From positions 62,001-126,000 of the forward strand of contig JADGDV010000001.1 of NCBI GenBank assembly GCA_016744695.1: a stretch of DNA of 64,000 bases. The letters run 5' to 3'. The notes below the pieces were generated by a model. That model saw only the letters and a list, made by a program, of their open reading frames with translations, had not been told where the DNA came from and searched no databases. How positions within the stretch are numbered: position 1 is the stretch's first letter; each line of letters opens with the position of its first letter. Origin of the DNA: Hahellaceae bacterium. Its GTDB lineage: Bacteria; Pseudomonadota; Gammaproteobacteria; Pseudomonadales; Oleiphilaceae. Shown here piece by piece: positions 47,859 through 56,968 of this stretch. A program made the translations under genes and the position numbers.

Positions 47859-49157
47859 TTATAAATTATAGCCTTTCTCTTCATGAGATGAGGTATCAAG
47901 GCCTTCAACTTCCTCTTCTTCTGACACTCTCAGTTCTGTAAACAGACCAATCAGTTTCAGAAGTACATAAGTTACGATGGCGGTATAAGCGATGGTTACA
48001 ACAACACCAATAAACTGAACCTTAAGCTGGCCGCCCATTGATAGAACCACATCATCAACATTAGCAAAACCAAAACCACTAAAAACACCCAGCTCGGTTG
48101 ATGCAAAAACACCGACCATCAACGTGCCTAAAATGCCGCCAACACCGTGAACAGGAAACACATCAAGACTGTCATCAATTTTAAGTACACGCTTTATATA
48201 TTGTGTAGCAACGAAGCAGACAATACCTGCTGACAGACCAATAACTAACGCACCACCTGGGCCGACAAAACCAGAAGCAGGCGTAATAGTACCCAAACCA
48301 GCAACCATACCGGTTACCGCACCTAAGGCACTTGGTTTACCAAACTTTTTCCATTCAATAAACATCCAAACTAAAGCGCCAGTTGCAGATGATATATGTG
48401 TCACTAACATTGCCATTGAGGCATCACCGTTTGCACCTAAGGCACTTCCACCGTTAAAGCCAAACCAACCAACCCAAAGCATTCCTGCTCCGGTTACCGT
48501 CATCGTCATGTTGTGTGGAGGCATTGCTACTTTTGGGAAACCCTTTCTTGGCCCTAATACAATGGCAGCCACCAATGCAGCTACACCGGCTGTAATGTGA
48601 ACAACAACACCACCAGCAAAATCATATAAGCCCATATCGCTAAGCCAGCCGCCACCCCAAACCCAATGAGTAACAGGCACATAAACAACTAACAGCCATG
48701 CCGCACTAAAAAGAAGCACTGCAGAAAAACGCATTCTTTCAGCAAAGCCACCAATAATTAACGCCGGTGTAATAACTGCAAAAGTCATTTGAAATAGCAT
48801 AAAAAGAGACTCGGGAATATCACCTGAAAGGGTATCCTTAGTCATCCCTGATAGCATTACCTTGCTAAAATCGCCAATAAAAGCATTACCTTCTGTAAAG
48901 GCAAGGCTATAACCCATAATAAGCCAAAGCAAAGAAGAAACCGCCGCAATAGCAAAACACTGCATTAAAATAGACAGTACGTTTTTAGAGCGAACCAGAC
49001 CACCATAAAACAATGCCAAGCCTGGCAAAGTCATAAAAAGAACTAATGCGGTAGCTGTAAGTATCCACGCCGTGTTCGATCCGTTTAATTGCGCCTCTTC
49101 TGCAAACGCCAGCCCCGGCAGCACTGTCATCACAAATGTTAGTAATAGTTTTGTCAT
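47859..49157 (-). CDS. amtB: Ammonium transporter
   Basis: 432 residues, signal peptide (MTKLLLTFVMTVLPGLAFA) and eleven membrane helices. Family motifs: LPGLALFYGGLVRSKN, HWVWGGGWL, DFAGGVVVHITAGVAALVAA with the first pore His, WVGWFGFNGGSA, and the second pore His in FPVHGVGGILG. It admits ammonium/ammonia. ATG 49157 has AGGG six bases upstream; the frame to 49235 is rejected. The usual partner glnK (PII) is not adjacent. The upstream region carries a sigma-54 promoter and an NtrC-like site, which fits nitrogen control. Confidence 0.94.
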   Translation of the reverse strand: MTKLLLTFVMTVLPGLAFAEEAQLNGSNTAWILTATALVLFMTLPGLALFYGGLVRSKNVLSILMQCFAIAAVSSLLWLIMGYSLAFTEGNAFIGDFSKVMLSGMTKDTLSGDIPESLFMLFQMTFAVITPALIIGGFAERMRFSAVLLFSAAWLLVVYVPVTHWVWGGGWLSDMGLYDFAGGVVVHITAGVAALVAAIVLGPRKGFPKVAMPPHNMTMTVTGAGMLWVGWFGFNGGSALGANGDASMAMLVTHISSATGALVWMFIEWKKFGKPSALGAVTGMVAGLGTITPASGFVGPGGALVIGLSAGIVCFVATQYIKRVLKIDDSLDVFPVHGVGGILGTLMVGVFASTELGVFSGFGFANVDDVVLSMGGQLKVQFIGVVVTIAYTAIVTYVLLKLIGLFTELRVSEEEEVEGLDTSSHEEKGYNL

Positions 49158-49340
49158 AATTAGCCCTAATAACCAAATTTCGCACAATAATAGTGCGGTG
49201 AAATATTTAATGCACCATAATATACATTCAATCAATAATCATAAATCAAAAGTATAAAGAATTATTCTTTATAATTAGTAAGTTATGCAATAATTTAAAT
49301 GCACCACAAGTAAGCAATAAACCTTAATACACTAATACCA

Positions 49341-49356
49341 AGCACTATTCGCGCCA
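49341..49356 (-). promoter_or_regulatory. Sigma-54 promoter of amtB
   Basis: Minus strand TGGCGCGAATAGTGCT matches TGGCRCG-N4-TTGCW except for one base in the -12 element, with the exact GG-N10-GC spacing. Transcription would begin near 49330, leaving a ~170-base leader that includes a CGCAC/GTGCG hairpin (49181-49197). Confidence 0.6.
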
Positions 49357-49378
49357 TTCCAGAGCAGGTTCTAAGTTT

Positions 49379-49397
49379 TCGCACTAGAGGCGTGCAA
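49379..49397. promoter_or_regulatory. NtrC-like palindrome upstream of amtB
   Basis: On the minus strand TTGCAC-N7-GTGCGA fits the NtrC consensus TGCAC-N7-GTGCA with one mismatch. It is centred about 58 bases upstream of the predicted sigma-54 start. Two TGCACCA half sites (49211-49217, 49300-49306) lie downstream. Confidence 0.5.
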
Positions 49398-49425
49398 CAT
49401 GACCTTCACAGTAACATCGTTTTAT

Positions 49426-50319
49426 CTATTTTTTATTTATAGGCACGGCGTCTTCAGTGCTACTTTCTGTTGAGGTGGGGCTTCTTATTGGAAGCGGAGG
49501 GCTATTCTCTATTGCTAGATCATCAACCCCTTTTTCAAGATTTTTGAAATGCACTTGTAGGTATGCTGATTGAAGACGCTTATAAGCCTTTTCTGCCTCA
49601 AGCATTAATTGCAAATAAAGCCTTATATGCTTTTTTTCTTTAATGACGGTAAACAAACGTTTTTGCGCTGATATATCCATAACACCCATAAAAATCTTAC
49701 GTTCAAGGTTGCTATTGTATTTTTTCAACTTTCGACACTTCCAGGCAAGACCTTCCTGCCCCTCAAGTAATTTAATATGATTTAATGCTCTAAATTCTAG
49801 CCTTTTACGCACCTGTAATAATTCAGACAAGGTTGGCTCCGAAGTAAAAAAACGTCGAAAACCTTTAACTGAAAAACAAAGAGTGATGAAAAGTAAACCA
49901 AATGATACTCCGCCAACCAAGGCCGGCACTAATTCTAAAACCCCACCTAAAAATACTACAAATTCAACACTACACACAAAGAGCCAGTAATCCCTATTAC
50001 GCTTTGCAAATGCAACAGATCGGTTGTCAGGGTAATCATCTAAATCAAGCCATTCATAATTTACATTAAGTAATGTCTGGCAGTCCGCTAAAAGCTTTTT
50101 CCTAATGTGTTGCTGCTGCCTTGCATCTGCATTCTTTTTTTGTTCTTCTGCTTCTTTCTCTTTACGCACCTGTGCTCTCTTCATTTCTTTTGAAGAGGCA
50201 GGTTTAAAAGCAGCGGCACCAGAAACACCCTCTGAAACAAAGGCATCGCTCTCAATACTTTTATTAGTGCCCAGCTCTCTTTTGTTACTTTCCATTTTTT
50301 GCCTATGCCTGCGGGACAA
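49426..50319 (-). CDS. Membrane protein of unknown function with coiled-coil termini
   Basis: 297 residues. Residues ~1-90 are highly charged with a Lys/Glu/Gln-rich coiled coil (KEMKRAQVRKEKEAEEQKK). Two adjacent transmembrane helices (about 108-145) form a hairpin that places both ends in the cytoplasm. The C-terminal ~130 residues are again basic and helical, ending in a Ser/Pro/Thr-rich tail. No enzymatic motif is visible and I do not recognise the family. It may be a scaffold. The stop is 70 bases upstream of the sigma-54 promoter for amtB, with independent transcription likely. Confidence 0.65.
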   Translation of the reverse strand: MSRRHRQKMESNKRELGTNKSIESDAFVSEGVSGAAAFKPASSKEMKRAQVRKEKEAEEQKKNADARQQQHIRKKLLADCQTLLNVNYEWLDLDDYPDNRSVAFAKRNRDYWLFVCSVEFVVFLGGVLELVPALVGGVSFGLLFITLCFSVKGFRRFFTSEPTLSELLQVRKRLEFRALNHIKLLEGQEGLAWKCRKLKKYNSNLERKIFMGVMDISAQKRLFTVIKEKKHIRLYLQLMLEAEKAYKRLQSAYLQVHFKNLEKGVDDLAIENSPPLPIRSPTSTESSTEDAVPINKK

Positions 50320-50521
50320 CCAGTTATTTACAAAGCTTAAAGTAAGTTCTTACTATATCGTCCACAGCCATCTGTTCTTTAAGTGTTTTTGCAATTGATC
50401 AAGGTCAGCACTTTTTTTTGATCAATTGATAGCATAAACTTATTAAGATGCTGCACTTCCTTTTTGGTAAAAGCTGACTATACATTACATAATAAAAGCA
50501 ATTTAAATCAGAGGTTCTACA

Positions 50522-50938
50522 ATGACAACTCCTGCCATTCTAGTGAGTGACTACATGAAGCCAGTCACAGTACACTTTTCATCAACAACAAGTGTTGAAG
50601 AAGTCGTAAAGTCACTGATAAAAAATAAACTCGTGGGTGCACCTGTTTTAGATAATAACAAACAGCTCATTGGGTTTATTTCTGAAAAAGACTGTCTTAA
50701 GCAAATGGTTAACGATAGCTACTACAGCCAAGACCACCAAGTCGCTCAAGATATCATGCGTAAAAACCCACTCTCTGTTTCTCCTAATGCATCAATTATC
50801 GAGTTAGCTAGTGAAATGCTAGGACCACGACCAAAACTCTTCCCTGTTGTTGATGACGGCCAGGTAGTGGGTATTATTACAAGGGCAGATGTACTTAAGG
50901 CATTAAGTAAGGCACGTGTTGAGTCACATAAACACTAG
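50522..50938 (+). CDS. CBS-domain-pair protein
   Basis: 138 residues made of one tandem CBS pair: VSDYMKPVTVHFSSTTSVEEVV...LIGFISEKDCLKQ and AQDIMRKNPLSVSPNASIIELA...VVGIITRADVLKALSK. Such stand-alone modules bind adenosine nucleotides and regulate partners or sense energy state. GAGG lies seven bases before the ATG. It is eight bases from the end of the convergent dusC gene. Confidence 0.87.
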   Translation: MTTPAILVSDYMKPVTVHFSSTTSVEEVVKSLIKNKLVGAPVLDNNKQLIGFISEKDCLKQMVNDSYYSQDHQVAQDIMRKNPLSVSPNASIIELASEMLGPRPKLFPVVDDGQVVGIITRADVLKALSKARVESHKH

Positions 50939-50946
50939 GCCTTAGG

Positions 50947-51915
50947 TTAAACACTGTTCGCCGAGCGGTAATCTTTGATTATTTCGCTAATAATTGGAGG
51001 GCTTTTTTCTTTTCGAATGGAATCAAAAAAGCCTTCAGCTTCAGCATATTCACGCACTAAATAACGTAGCCATTGCTTAAGACGTCCAGCTGCACATTTC
51101 GGCTCCATTTCTTCTCGAGCAGCATAAAAAAACAACTCAATATCCCCTAACAACACACTCCATTCTGATCCTAATCCTGTTGCTATACTGCTATGCACGT
51201 TATTTTTACATGTATTCGCAAGCGAAGGGTTACTAAGCAAGCCTCTACCTAGCATTACATCCTCACACTGGCTTTGCTCTTTACAATCAAGATAGTCTTT
51301 GTAAGTCCAAATTTCACCATTAGCTACAACGGGTAAACTCACCACTTCTTTTATCTTTGCAATCCAGTCCCAGTAGGCCGGGGGCTTATACCCTTCAGTT
51401 TTAGTTCGGGCGTGCACAACCAACTCATTTGCACCGCCTGCCTCAATGGCTTCAGCACAAGCTAATGCCAGACTTTTATCTTCGTACCCTAAACGCATTT
51501 TTGCGCTTAAAGGTGTATTTTCAGGCATACCCTGTCGAACGGTCTTAACAATGTTATACAAGTTGTCAGGGTCGGTAAGCAATACAGCACCACCGTTATT
51601 ACGATTAACCGTTTTGGCCGGACAACCAAAATTAAGGTCAATTCCAGGCGCGCCTAGTGAGGCCGCAAGCGCAGCATTTTCTGCGAGACACACAGGGTCG
51701 CTACCCAACAACTGAATTCGCACAGGTACACCAGCAAGCGTCTTACCATCATGATGCAACTCCGGGCACATTCGGTAATAGACCTTTTCAGGCAATAGCG
51801 CACTGGTGATTCTCACAAATTCAGTTACGCACACATCAATCCCCCCTATCCGGGTTAATGTGTCTCGCATAATATGATCAGTTAGACCATCCATAGGTGC
51901 TAGAAATATCTTCAT
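50947..51915 (-). CDS. dusC: tRNA-dihydrouridine(16) synthase
   Basis: 322 residues. Reduces uridine 16 in the tRNA D-loop with FMN/NADPH. LAPMDGLTDHIMRD, the catalytic Cys in IDLNFGCPAKTVNRNNGGA, AKMRLGYED, VHARTKTEGYKPPAYW and VVANGEIW match DusC rather than DusA or DusB. Single gene. Confidence 0.93.
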   Translation of the reverse strand: MKIFLAPMDGLTDHIMRDTLTRIGGIDVCVTEFVRITSALLPEKVYYRMCPELHHDGKTLAGVPVRIQLLGSDPVCLAENAALAASLGAPGIDLNFGCPAKTVNRNNGGAVLLTDPDNLYNIVKTVRQGMPENTPLSAKMRLGYEDKSLALACAEAIEAGGANELVVHARTKTEGYKPPAYWDWIAKIKEVVSLPVVANGEIWTYKDYLDCKEQSQCEDVMLGRGLLSNPSLANTCKNNVHSSIATGLGSEWSVLLGDIELFFYAAREEMEPKCAAGRLKQWLRYLVREYAEAEGFFDSIRKEKSPPIISEIIKDYRSANSV

Positions 51916-52032
51916 AATGAACTAATAACTTCTCGACTCAAACATTCAAACAAAAGGCGTATGATATAATTACTACAACTGATTACCTAATTTAGTTAAT
52001 CAATAATTGTTAACTTCCTTATAAGGCCCTTT

Positions 52033-52644
52033 ATGTTTACCGGCATAGTTCAAGGCACCGCTATTGTTAAAAGCGTTATTGAAAAAAATGACCTATCAAG
52101 AATTGGAGTTGAATTCCCTGGTGATGCACTAAATAAAGTGAGTCATGGGGCTAGTATTGCCATAAATGGCACGTGCTTAACTGTATCTGAGTTCAATGAT
52201 AATATTGCCTATTTTGACGTCATGATAGAAACACTCAGGGTCACCAACTTAGGTGCACTCAAAGAAAAGAGTATTATTAACTTTGAACGGGCGGCACGCT
52301 TTGGGGATGAAATTGGCGGTCATTTGTTATCAGGCCATATTCACACAGGCATAAAGGTAGTGAGCGTTGAAAAGCCCGAGAACAACTGCATTATCACTTT
52401 TGAAGTACCCACCGAGTGGATAAAATATGTTCTCCCTAAGGGTTTTGTCGCGATAAACGGTTGCAGCCTTACCGTAGGTGATGTTATTGAGAATCAATTC
52501 AATGTTTACTTGATTCCTGAAACACTAGAAATAACGACATTTGGGACGATTAAGACAGGGGATGTGATCAACCTTGAAGTTGACCACCAAACCCAAACTA
52601 TTGTTGATACAGTGGAGCGTTTAGGGCTAAGCCTTAACGCTTAG
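52033..52644 (+). CDS. ribC: Riboflavin synthase, alpha subunit
   Basis: 203 residues. Dismutates two lumazine molecules to riboflavin. The repeated lumazine-binding folds begin MFTGIVQGTAIV and GHLLSGHIHTGIKV; substrate-binding GTCLTV and GCSLTV occur in each half. The sequence follows E. coli RibC more closely than the RibE of Bacillus. No FMN riboswitch-like structure is seen in the short upstream region. It overlaps the end of rlmG by 11 bases. Confidence 0.93.
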   Translation: MFTGIVQGTAIVKSVIEKNDLSRIGVEFPGDALNKVSHGASIAINGTCLTVSEFNDNIAYFDVMIETLRVTNLGALKEKSIINFERAARFGDEIGGHLLSGHIHTGIKVVSVEKPENNCIITFEVPTEWIKYVLPKGFVAINGCSLTVGDVIENQFNVYLIPETLEITTFGTIKTGDVINLEVDHQTQTIVDTVERLGLSLNA

Positions 52645-53812
52645 TCGCTTTTATCACCATGAACTTTTTGTTTGACTCCATCACGAGAGAGTTACCAAAT
52701 ATCTTCTTAATACTTACGTCATAACCAAGGTGGCGGTTACCGACAACCCACAAGGTACCGCCAGATTTCAAACACTCCATTGACTGTTTAAACATCTGCC
52801 AAGCTATATGATTACTCACTGAATTTTGTTGATGAAATGGAGGGTTGCAAAGCACCATATCAACAGACTGCTTTTCAAGTTCATCTAAACAATCCATCTG
52901 ATAGAAATCAGCCTCTCGACCCTCGCAACACGCTTCAAAGCTTTCACGTGCGCTCTCTACAGCCATTTTTGATTCATCACAAAAAATCAAATTTGCCTTT
53001 GGGTTTTTTTGTGCAGCAACCACGCCTACCACGCCATTACCACAGGCTAAATCAACAATAGTAAGCCAGTGATCTGTTTTAGGGATAAAAGGAAGCAAAA
53101 AGCGCGTCCCCATATCAAGACCGTCACGAGAAAAGACATTAGAATAACTAATTAATTCGCCATTCACTTCTTCAGTAGAATAGCTTGTAGGGTAAATATT
53201 TTCAGGGGACAAGCCTGCATTAAATTCAGAGAAAATTAACCTCGCCTTTTTAGTTGCCCGCGATGTTGTAGTTGTACCTAGTGTTTCATTTAAAAGTGCC
53301 AAAGCAGTTAAAGGTAAATACTTGACCATTGCTGCGCCAATAATTTTAGTATCAGCATTCATGCATTTGCGTAGACGCATCATTACGTCACTGCAATAGG
53401 CAAGATTTTTGGGAAGCTTATAAACAACTAGATCATAGTTATCTTCTGGAGTGCTGGTGCTATCCATAAACCCAACATCTGCAAAATCACTTTGAAGATC
53501 GTTACTATTTAGGTTCTGGGTAATCGCTGTCTCGGCAATTAATGAATCCGTCATAACATCAATAATTACATGCTTTTTTGCAATATTAGCCGCCTGACAC
53601 AATACAGACGTAAGTGCGCCAAATTGATCATCAAAGATTAAAACACGGCTATTGGGCTTACCCACTATTTGTTCAAGAACCAGTTCATCCTGCAGGAAAC
53701 CTACTAACAGTTCATCAGCAGCATCCCACGCTCTAAGATTATCAGACGTTCTAATAGGGTAACGTTGAAGGATCAATTGCCCTTGCGATGTTTTAAATTC
53801 GGTTTCAGTCAT
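52634..53812 (-). CDS. rlmG: 23S rRNA (guanine1835-N2)-methyltransferase
   Basis: 392 residues. An N-terminal degenerate and a C-terminal active methyltransferase domain, as in RlmG and RsmC. The SAM motif VDLACGNGVVGVVAA and catalytic NPPF in MVLCNPPFHQQN are in the C-terminal half. It methylates G1835 of 23S rRNA. Convergent with riboflavin synthase. Confidence 0.92.
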   Translation of the reverse strand: MTETEFKTSQGQLILQRYPIRTSDNLRAWDAADELLVGFLQDELVLEQIVGKPNSRVLIFDDQFGALTSVLCQAANIAKKHVIIDVMTDSLIAETAITQNLNSNDLQSDFADVGFMDSTSTPEDNYDLVVYKLPKNLAYCSDVMMRLRKCMNADTKIIGAAMVKYLPLTALALLNETLGTTTTSRATKKARLIFSEFNAGLSPENIYPTSYSTEEVNGELISYSNVFSRDGLDMGTRFLLPFIPKTDHWLTIVDLACGNGVVGVVAAQKNPKANLIFCDESKMAVESARESFEACCEGREADFYQMDCLDELEKQSVDMVLCNPPFHQQNSVSNHIAWQMFKQSMECLKSGGTLWVVGNRHLGYDVSIKKIFGNSLVMESNKKFMVIKATKR

Positions 53813-53884
53813 GAGGATTCTTTTAAGTGGTGGGATATACGGCCATTATACCGTTTTTTTTAAGTTCTCCGCTAAAAAAGAAAC

Positions 53885-53913
53885 GGGGTCTTATGTTTTA
53901 TTCATAAAACCCC
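53885..53913 (-). terminator. Terminator of the PilJ-N protein gene
   Basis: On the minus strand GGGGTTTTATG, loop AATAAAA, CATAAGACCCC, then GTTTCTTTTTT. Eleven pairs with one wobble, 18 bases after the stop of the 53932-54792 gene. Confidence 0.8.
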
Positions 53914-53931
53914 TTACAAAATGAAGCAAAT

Positions 53932-54792
53932 TTAGCGATTAGCCACCGCTTCTTCAGTATTCAACCCTTCATATAATGCCGTTATCTTATTCATTTTTTT
54001 CAACATTGACTCGGTTGTTACCTGAATAATAAAAGGGACATAACGTTCATTATCCATTTGGCTAAAGCCAGATCGTGAAAACTCCCATTTAGAGGCTACT
54101 TTGGTCAGTGAGGTATTTATTTTTTTAGTATTAATAGGCGTCACCTGTAAAAATAGAAGCGCTTCATCGTATTCTTTAATCGCTATGTCTAAATTTTTAC
54201 TAACAGCACGGTTGTCCACCCCCCAACTATGGGCCGCATATAGCATGCCTATACGCTGTGAGAGCATACGCTGACGTCCTGACACATTAATGACATTACC
54301 CTTGGTGGAATTAGACATTTTCTCAAGGTTTTTAACCACCTTCTCACAACTCACCAGAAGCTCATCACCTTCATTAATAATACTTAGAGCCATTTTAGCA
54401 TTAGGCTTTTCAATGACACGCTGACGAAAAGTTTGCCACTGCCCTTCTACTCTCTCTAGAGATTTTTTAACCGCTCTGTTAGTTGTAAATTCGTCCAGCT
54501 CATCTAACTGTTGCTCAAACAAGGCAATACTTTGGTCCAACTGCCTTTGAGCTGAATCTGCATCAACATTCTGACCGATTAACAAATAAGATTTTAAGAT
54601 TCTCTGAGTCAGCATTCGTTGCCGTCCGGCCTTATTAATTGCCGAATCAATCGTCAGCTCCTGCGCATGCAATGCCGGAGAATAACTTGTTGATAGCAGT
54701 AGTACTGACAATAGAAAAAAAACAAATAGAGGGAATACCAAGGGAGATAAGTGCTTACTTCCAGCACTGACGCTACCATTCAAATAATTCAT
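53932..54792 (-). CDS. Periplasmic protein with two PilJ-N-type sensor domains
   Basis: 286 residues with an N-terminal signal (VFPLFVFFLLSVLLLSTSY, cleavage near LHA-QE). Two repeats of the PilJ/NarX-like four-helix sensor begin with near-identical motifs, AGRQRMLTQRILKSYL (~51) and SGRQRMLSQRIGMLYA (~172). Usually this domain is the periplasmic part of PilJ or nitrate sensors, but here there is no transmembrane exit or signalling domain: the protein is secreted and free. It may bind a small anion or act as an extracellular subunit for a membrane receptor encoded elsewhere. Single gene with its own terminator. Confidence 0.82.
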   Translation of the reverse strand: MNYLNGSVSAGSKHLSPLVFPLFVFFLLSVLLLSTSYSPALHAQELTIDSAINKAGRQRMLTQRILKSYLLIGQNVDADSAQRQLDQSIALFEQQLDELDEFTTNRAVKKSLERVEGQWQTFRQRVIEKPNAKMALSIINEGDELLVSCEKVVKNLEKMSNSTKGNVINVSGRQRMLSQRIGMLYAAHSWGVDNRAVSKNLDIAIKEYDEALLFLQVTPINTKKINTSLTKVASKWEFSRSGFSQMDNERYVPFIIQVTTESMLKKMNKITALYEGLNTEEAVANR

Positions 54793-55073
54793 ACGAACTC
54801 CTTATCAATATTTTAAATATCCGAAAAAGGAACAACATGCACTAATCCTTTATCAGTAGCATAGATGAGTTTTTTGCATCAAATATGGAGTAAAGTCTCG
54901 AGGAAAAGATAAATAACAAATAATTACCCAAGGCAACAGTTCAGGCATTACGTAACATATAGACAGTTTTTCTAATTAGGGTGTTTATTCTAACTTTTTT
55001 CCCTAACATAGGTTTATAGATAGCAGGTAGCTTTATATACACGTTGTAGACTTAACAATATTTCGAGGCCGTA

Positions 55074-55490
55074 ATGATTCAAGAAGCATTTAAAAGTCAG
55101 TTTAAGCAAGTTCAAGCCATTAGTGAAAAAGTTCAATCACAACTAAAGCCTCAACTTGATAAAGCAGCTAAAGAAGGTAAAAAAGTACTTTCTCAGCTGG
55201 GTGCGACAAAGACCGAAGAGAAAAGTATTTCTGAAATCATTTCAGAAATCAGAGAACAAAACCCAACACTTAAGCGCCTTATTTTGAGTCTTGACTCAGC
55301 AACTTATGACGCAAGAAAGCAGCTTACATGGAACGCAAGCATGATGAGTGCTTATGCTAAATTTCAAGCTGAAATCAAGTTCGATAAGAATGTAAAGCCT
55401 GCGGTAGAAAACTATTTATCTACAGCTGAAAGTCAGTTCAAAACATTGCTTGAAAAAGCAAATGAACTGAAAGAAAAAGTAATTAATTAA
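55074..55490 (+). CDS. Small helical phasin-like protein of unknown function
   Basis: 138 residues, Lys/Glu/Gln-rich and almost entirely helical (FKSQFKQVQAISEKVQSQL..., AESQFKTLLEKANELKEKV). No signal peptide, cysteine or catalytic motif. Amphipathic helices and composition resemble phasins or apolipoprotein-like proteins, but no PHA gene is in the window and the likeness is only general. It is a single gene followed by a strong terminator. Confidence 0.68.
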   Translation: MIQEAFKSQFKQVQAISEKVQSQLKPQLDKAAKEGKKVLSQLGATKTEEKSISEIISEIREQNPTLKRLILSLDSATYDARKQLTWNASMMSAYAKFQAEIKFDKNVKPAVENYLSTAESQFKTLLEKANELKEKVIN

Positions 55491-55549
55491 GATTACCCCT
55501 TACTGATGCAGAGTTAGTATCTACTACTAGCATGCATTAGTAACTTCTT

Positions 55550-55575
55550 GCCCCTTACCCCAGGGGCTTTTTTTT
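55550..55575 (+). terminator. Strong rho-independent terminator
   Basis: GCCCCT (55550-55555), loop TACCCC, AGGGGC (55562-55567), then eight Ts. It ends the 55074-55490 gene. Confidence 0.92.
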
Positions 55576-55584
55576 GCATTTTAA

Positions 55585-56220
55585 TTAGCACTCCACCCCT
55601 GTACCACCAAGACCACAGTACCCACCAGGGTTTTTCGCTAAATATTGTTGATGATATGTTTCTGCATAATAAAAATCAGTAGCCGCTTTAATTTCTGTTG
55701 TTATTTCACCAAACCCTGAATCTTTAAGTTTTTCTGCATAGCACTTAAGTGAATGGCATGCCGTTTCAAATTGTTTGTCTGAATAAGTATATATACCCGA
55801 GCGGTACTGTGTGCCCTGATCATTACCTTGCCTCATCCCTTGTGTAGGGTTATGAGCCTGCCAAAACACCTGAAGTATAGATTCATAGCTAACAAGCTCA
55901 GGATCAAATAACACCAGAACCACTTCGTTATGCCCAGTTAAGCCACTACAAACTTCTTCGTAGCTTGGGTTAGGGGTAGAACCAGCAGAATAACCGACAG
56001 AAGTAATGTAAACCCCTTCAATACTCCACATTTTCTTTTCTGCCCCCCAAAAGCACCCAAAACCAAACAACGCTTTTTCAAGGTTTTCTGGGTAAGGGGC
56101 TTGAATAGGATTGCCATTTACATAGTGAGACGTGGCAATTTCTACGGATGTTGAGCGACCCGGCAAAGCCGAACTAGCGGAAGGAAGCTGCATATTCTCG
56201 GTCGACGCCTTGTTAAACAT
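55585..56220 (-). CDS. msrA: Peptide methionine-S-sulfoxide reductase A
   Basis: 211 residues. Repairs S-isomers of oxidised methionine. The active-site motif [13 protein letters not shown] (Cys near 55), [32 protein letters not shown] and the C-terminal [12 protein letters not shown] with resolving cysteines match the long MsrA form. No fused MsrB domain. Confidence 0.95.
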   Translation of the reverse strand: MFNKASTENMQLPSASSALPGRSTSVEIATSHYVNGNPIQAPYPENLEKALFGFGCFWGAEKKMWSIEGVYITSVGYSAGSTPNPSYEEVCSGLTGHNEVVLVLFDPELVSYESILQVFWQAHNPTQGMRQGNDQGTQYRSGIYTYSDKQFETACHSLKCYAEKLKDSGFGEITTEIKAATDFYYAETYHQQYLAKNPGGYCGLGGTGVEC

Positions 56221-56346
56221 CTCTATCCCTTTATAGTTAACCTAAAAAATAAGTTCGGTGTTTATGTTACTGTTTTTTGTATACTACAACTATATTAATA
56301 ATTTTTTATTTTAACCTCACACACCTTAATCATTCAAGTTAGATAA

Positions 56347-56853
56347 ATGAGTAAAAAAATGTCAAAAGTCTTAAGTAAAACAGTTTCTGAGTCAGCTATT
56401 GAGGGTCATGTTTATAAAGTATTCCCCAATGATCTAAATGCCCACGGCACTGCGTTTGGAGGCATGATCATGGCCAAGTGTGACCGACTCTCACTCGTCG
56501 TTGCTGAAAGGCACAGCAGCCATGTTTGTGTGACTGCATCGGTTGACTCAATACATTTCATGGCTCCTGCTAAAGAAAATGACACCTTATTATTCAAGAT
56601 ATCTGTTAACAGGGCATGGAGCTCTTCTATGGAGATAGGTGTTAAAGTAGAAGCTGAAAATAGCTATACAGGTGAAAACAAGCATATTCTTTCAGCTTAC
56701 TTCACTTTCGTTGCTCTTGATAAAAACAACAAGCCTGCCTCTGTGCCCTCACTTATTGCAGAATCAAAATTACAGGAAAAACGATTTCAACAAGCCAGCA
56801 TTCGAAGACAAGCAAGATTAAAAACTATAGAAGAATTAAAGAAGTACGAGTGA
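56347..56853 (+). CDS. Acyl-CoA thioesterase, YciA family (hotdog fold)
   Basis: 168 residues. The hotdog signature NDLNAHGTAFGGMIMAKCDRL has the catalytic-type Asp/His region of YciA-like acyl-CoA hydrolases, and VDSIHFMAP is the second conserved strand. It hydrolyses acyl-CoA thioesters in the cytoplasm; chain length is not predictable. An in-frame ATG four codons inside (56359) is possible. Confidence 0.82.
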   Translation: MSKKMSKVLSKTVSESAIEGHVYKVFPNDLNAHGTAFGGMIMAKCDRLSLVVAERHSSHVCVTASVDSIHFMAPAKENDTLLFKISVNRAWSSSMEIGVKVEAENSYTGENKHILSAYFTFVALDKNNKPASVPSLIAESKLQEKRFQQASIRRQARLKTIEELKKYE

Positions 56854-56968
56854 ATTTAACATTAGTTCACAATCATTATAACTAATCAAACCACCACAAC
56901 CTGTTCTTAATGCTACACTTTGTATACTGCAATTATTTATTGACTGTATTTTGGTGTAGCTGTACTCC

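Noticed and set aside
49158-49235. Upstream extension of amtB
   Set aside because: ATG 49157 has a good ribosome-binding site and is followed directly by a normal signal peptide.
51916-52032. FMN riboswitch upstream of riboflavin synthase
   Set aside because: The 117-base gap is too short for the conserved six-stem RFN element and none of its motifs are visible.
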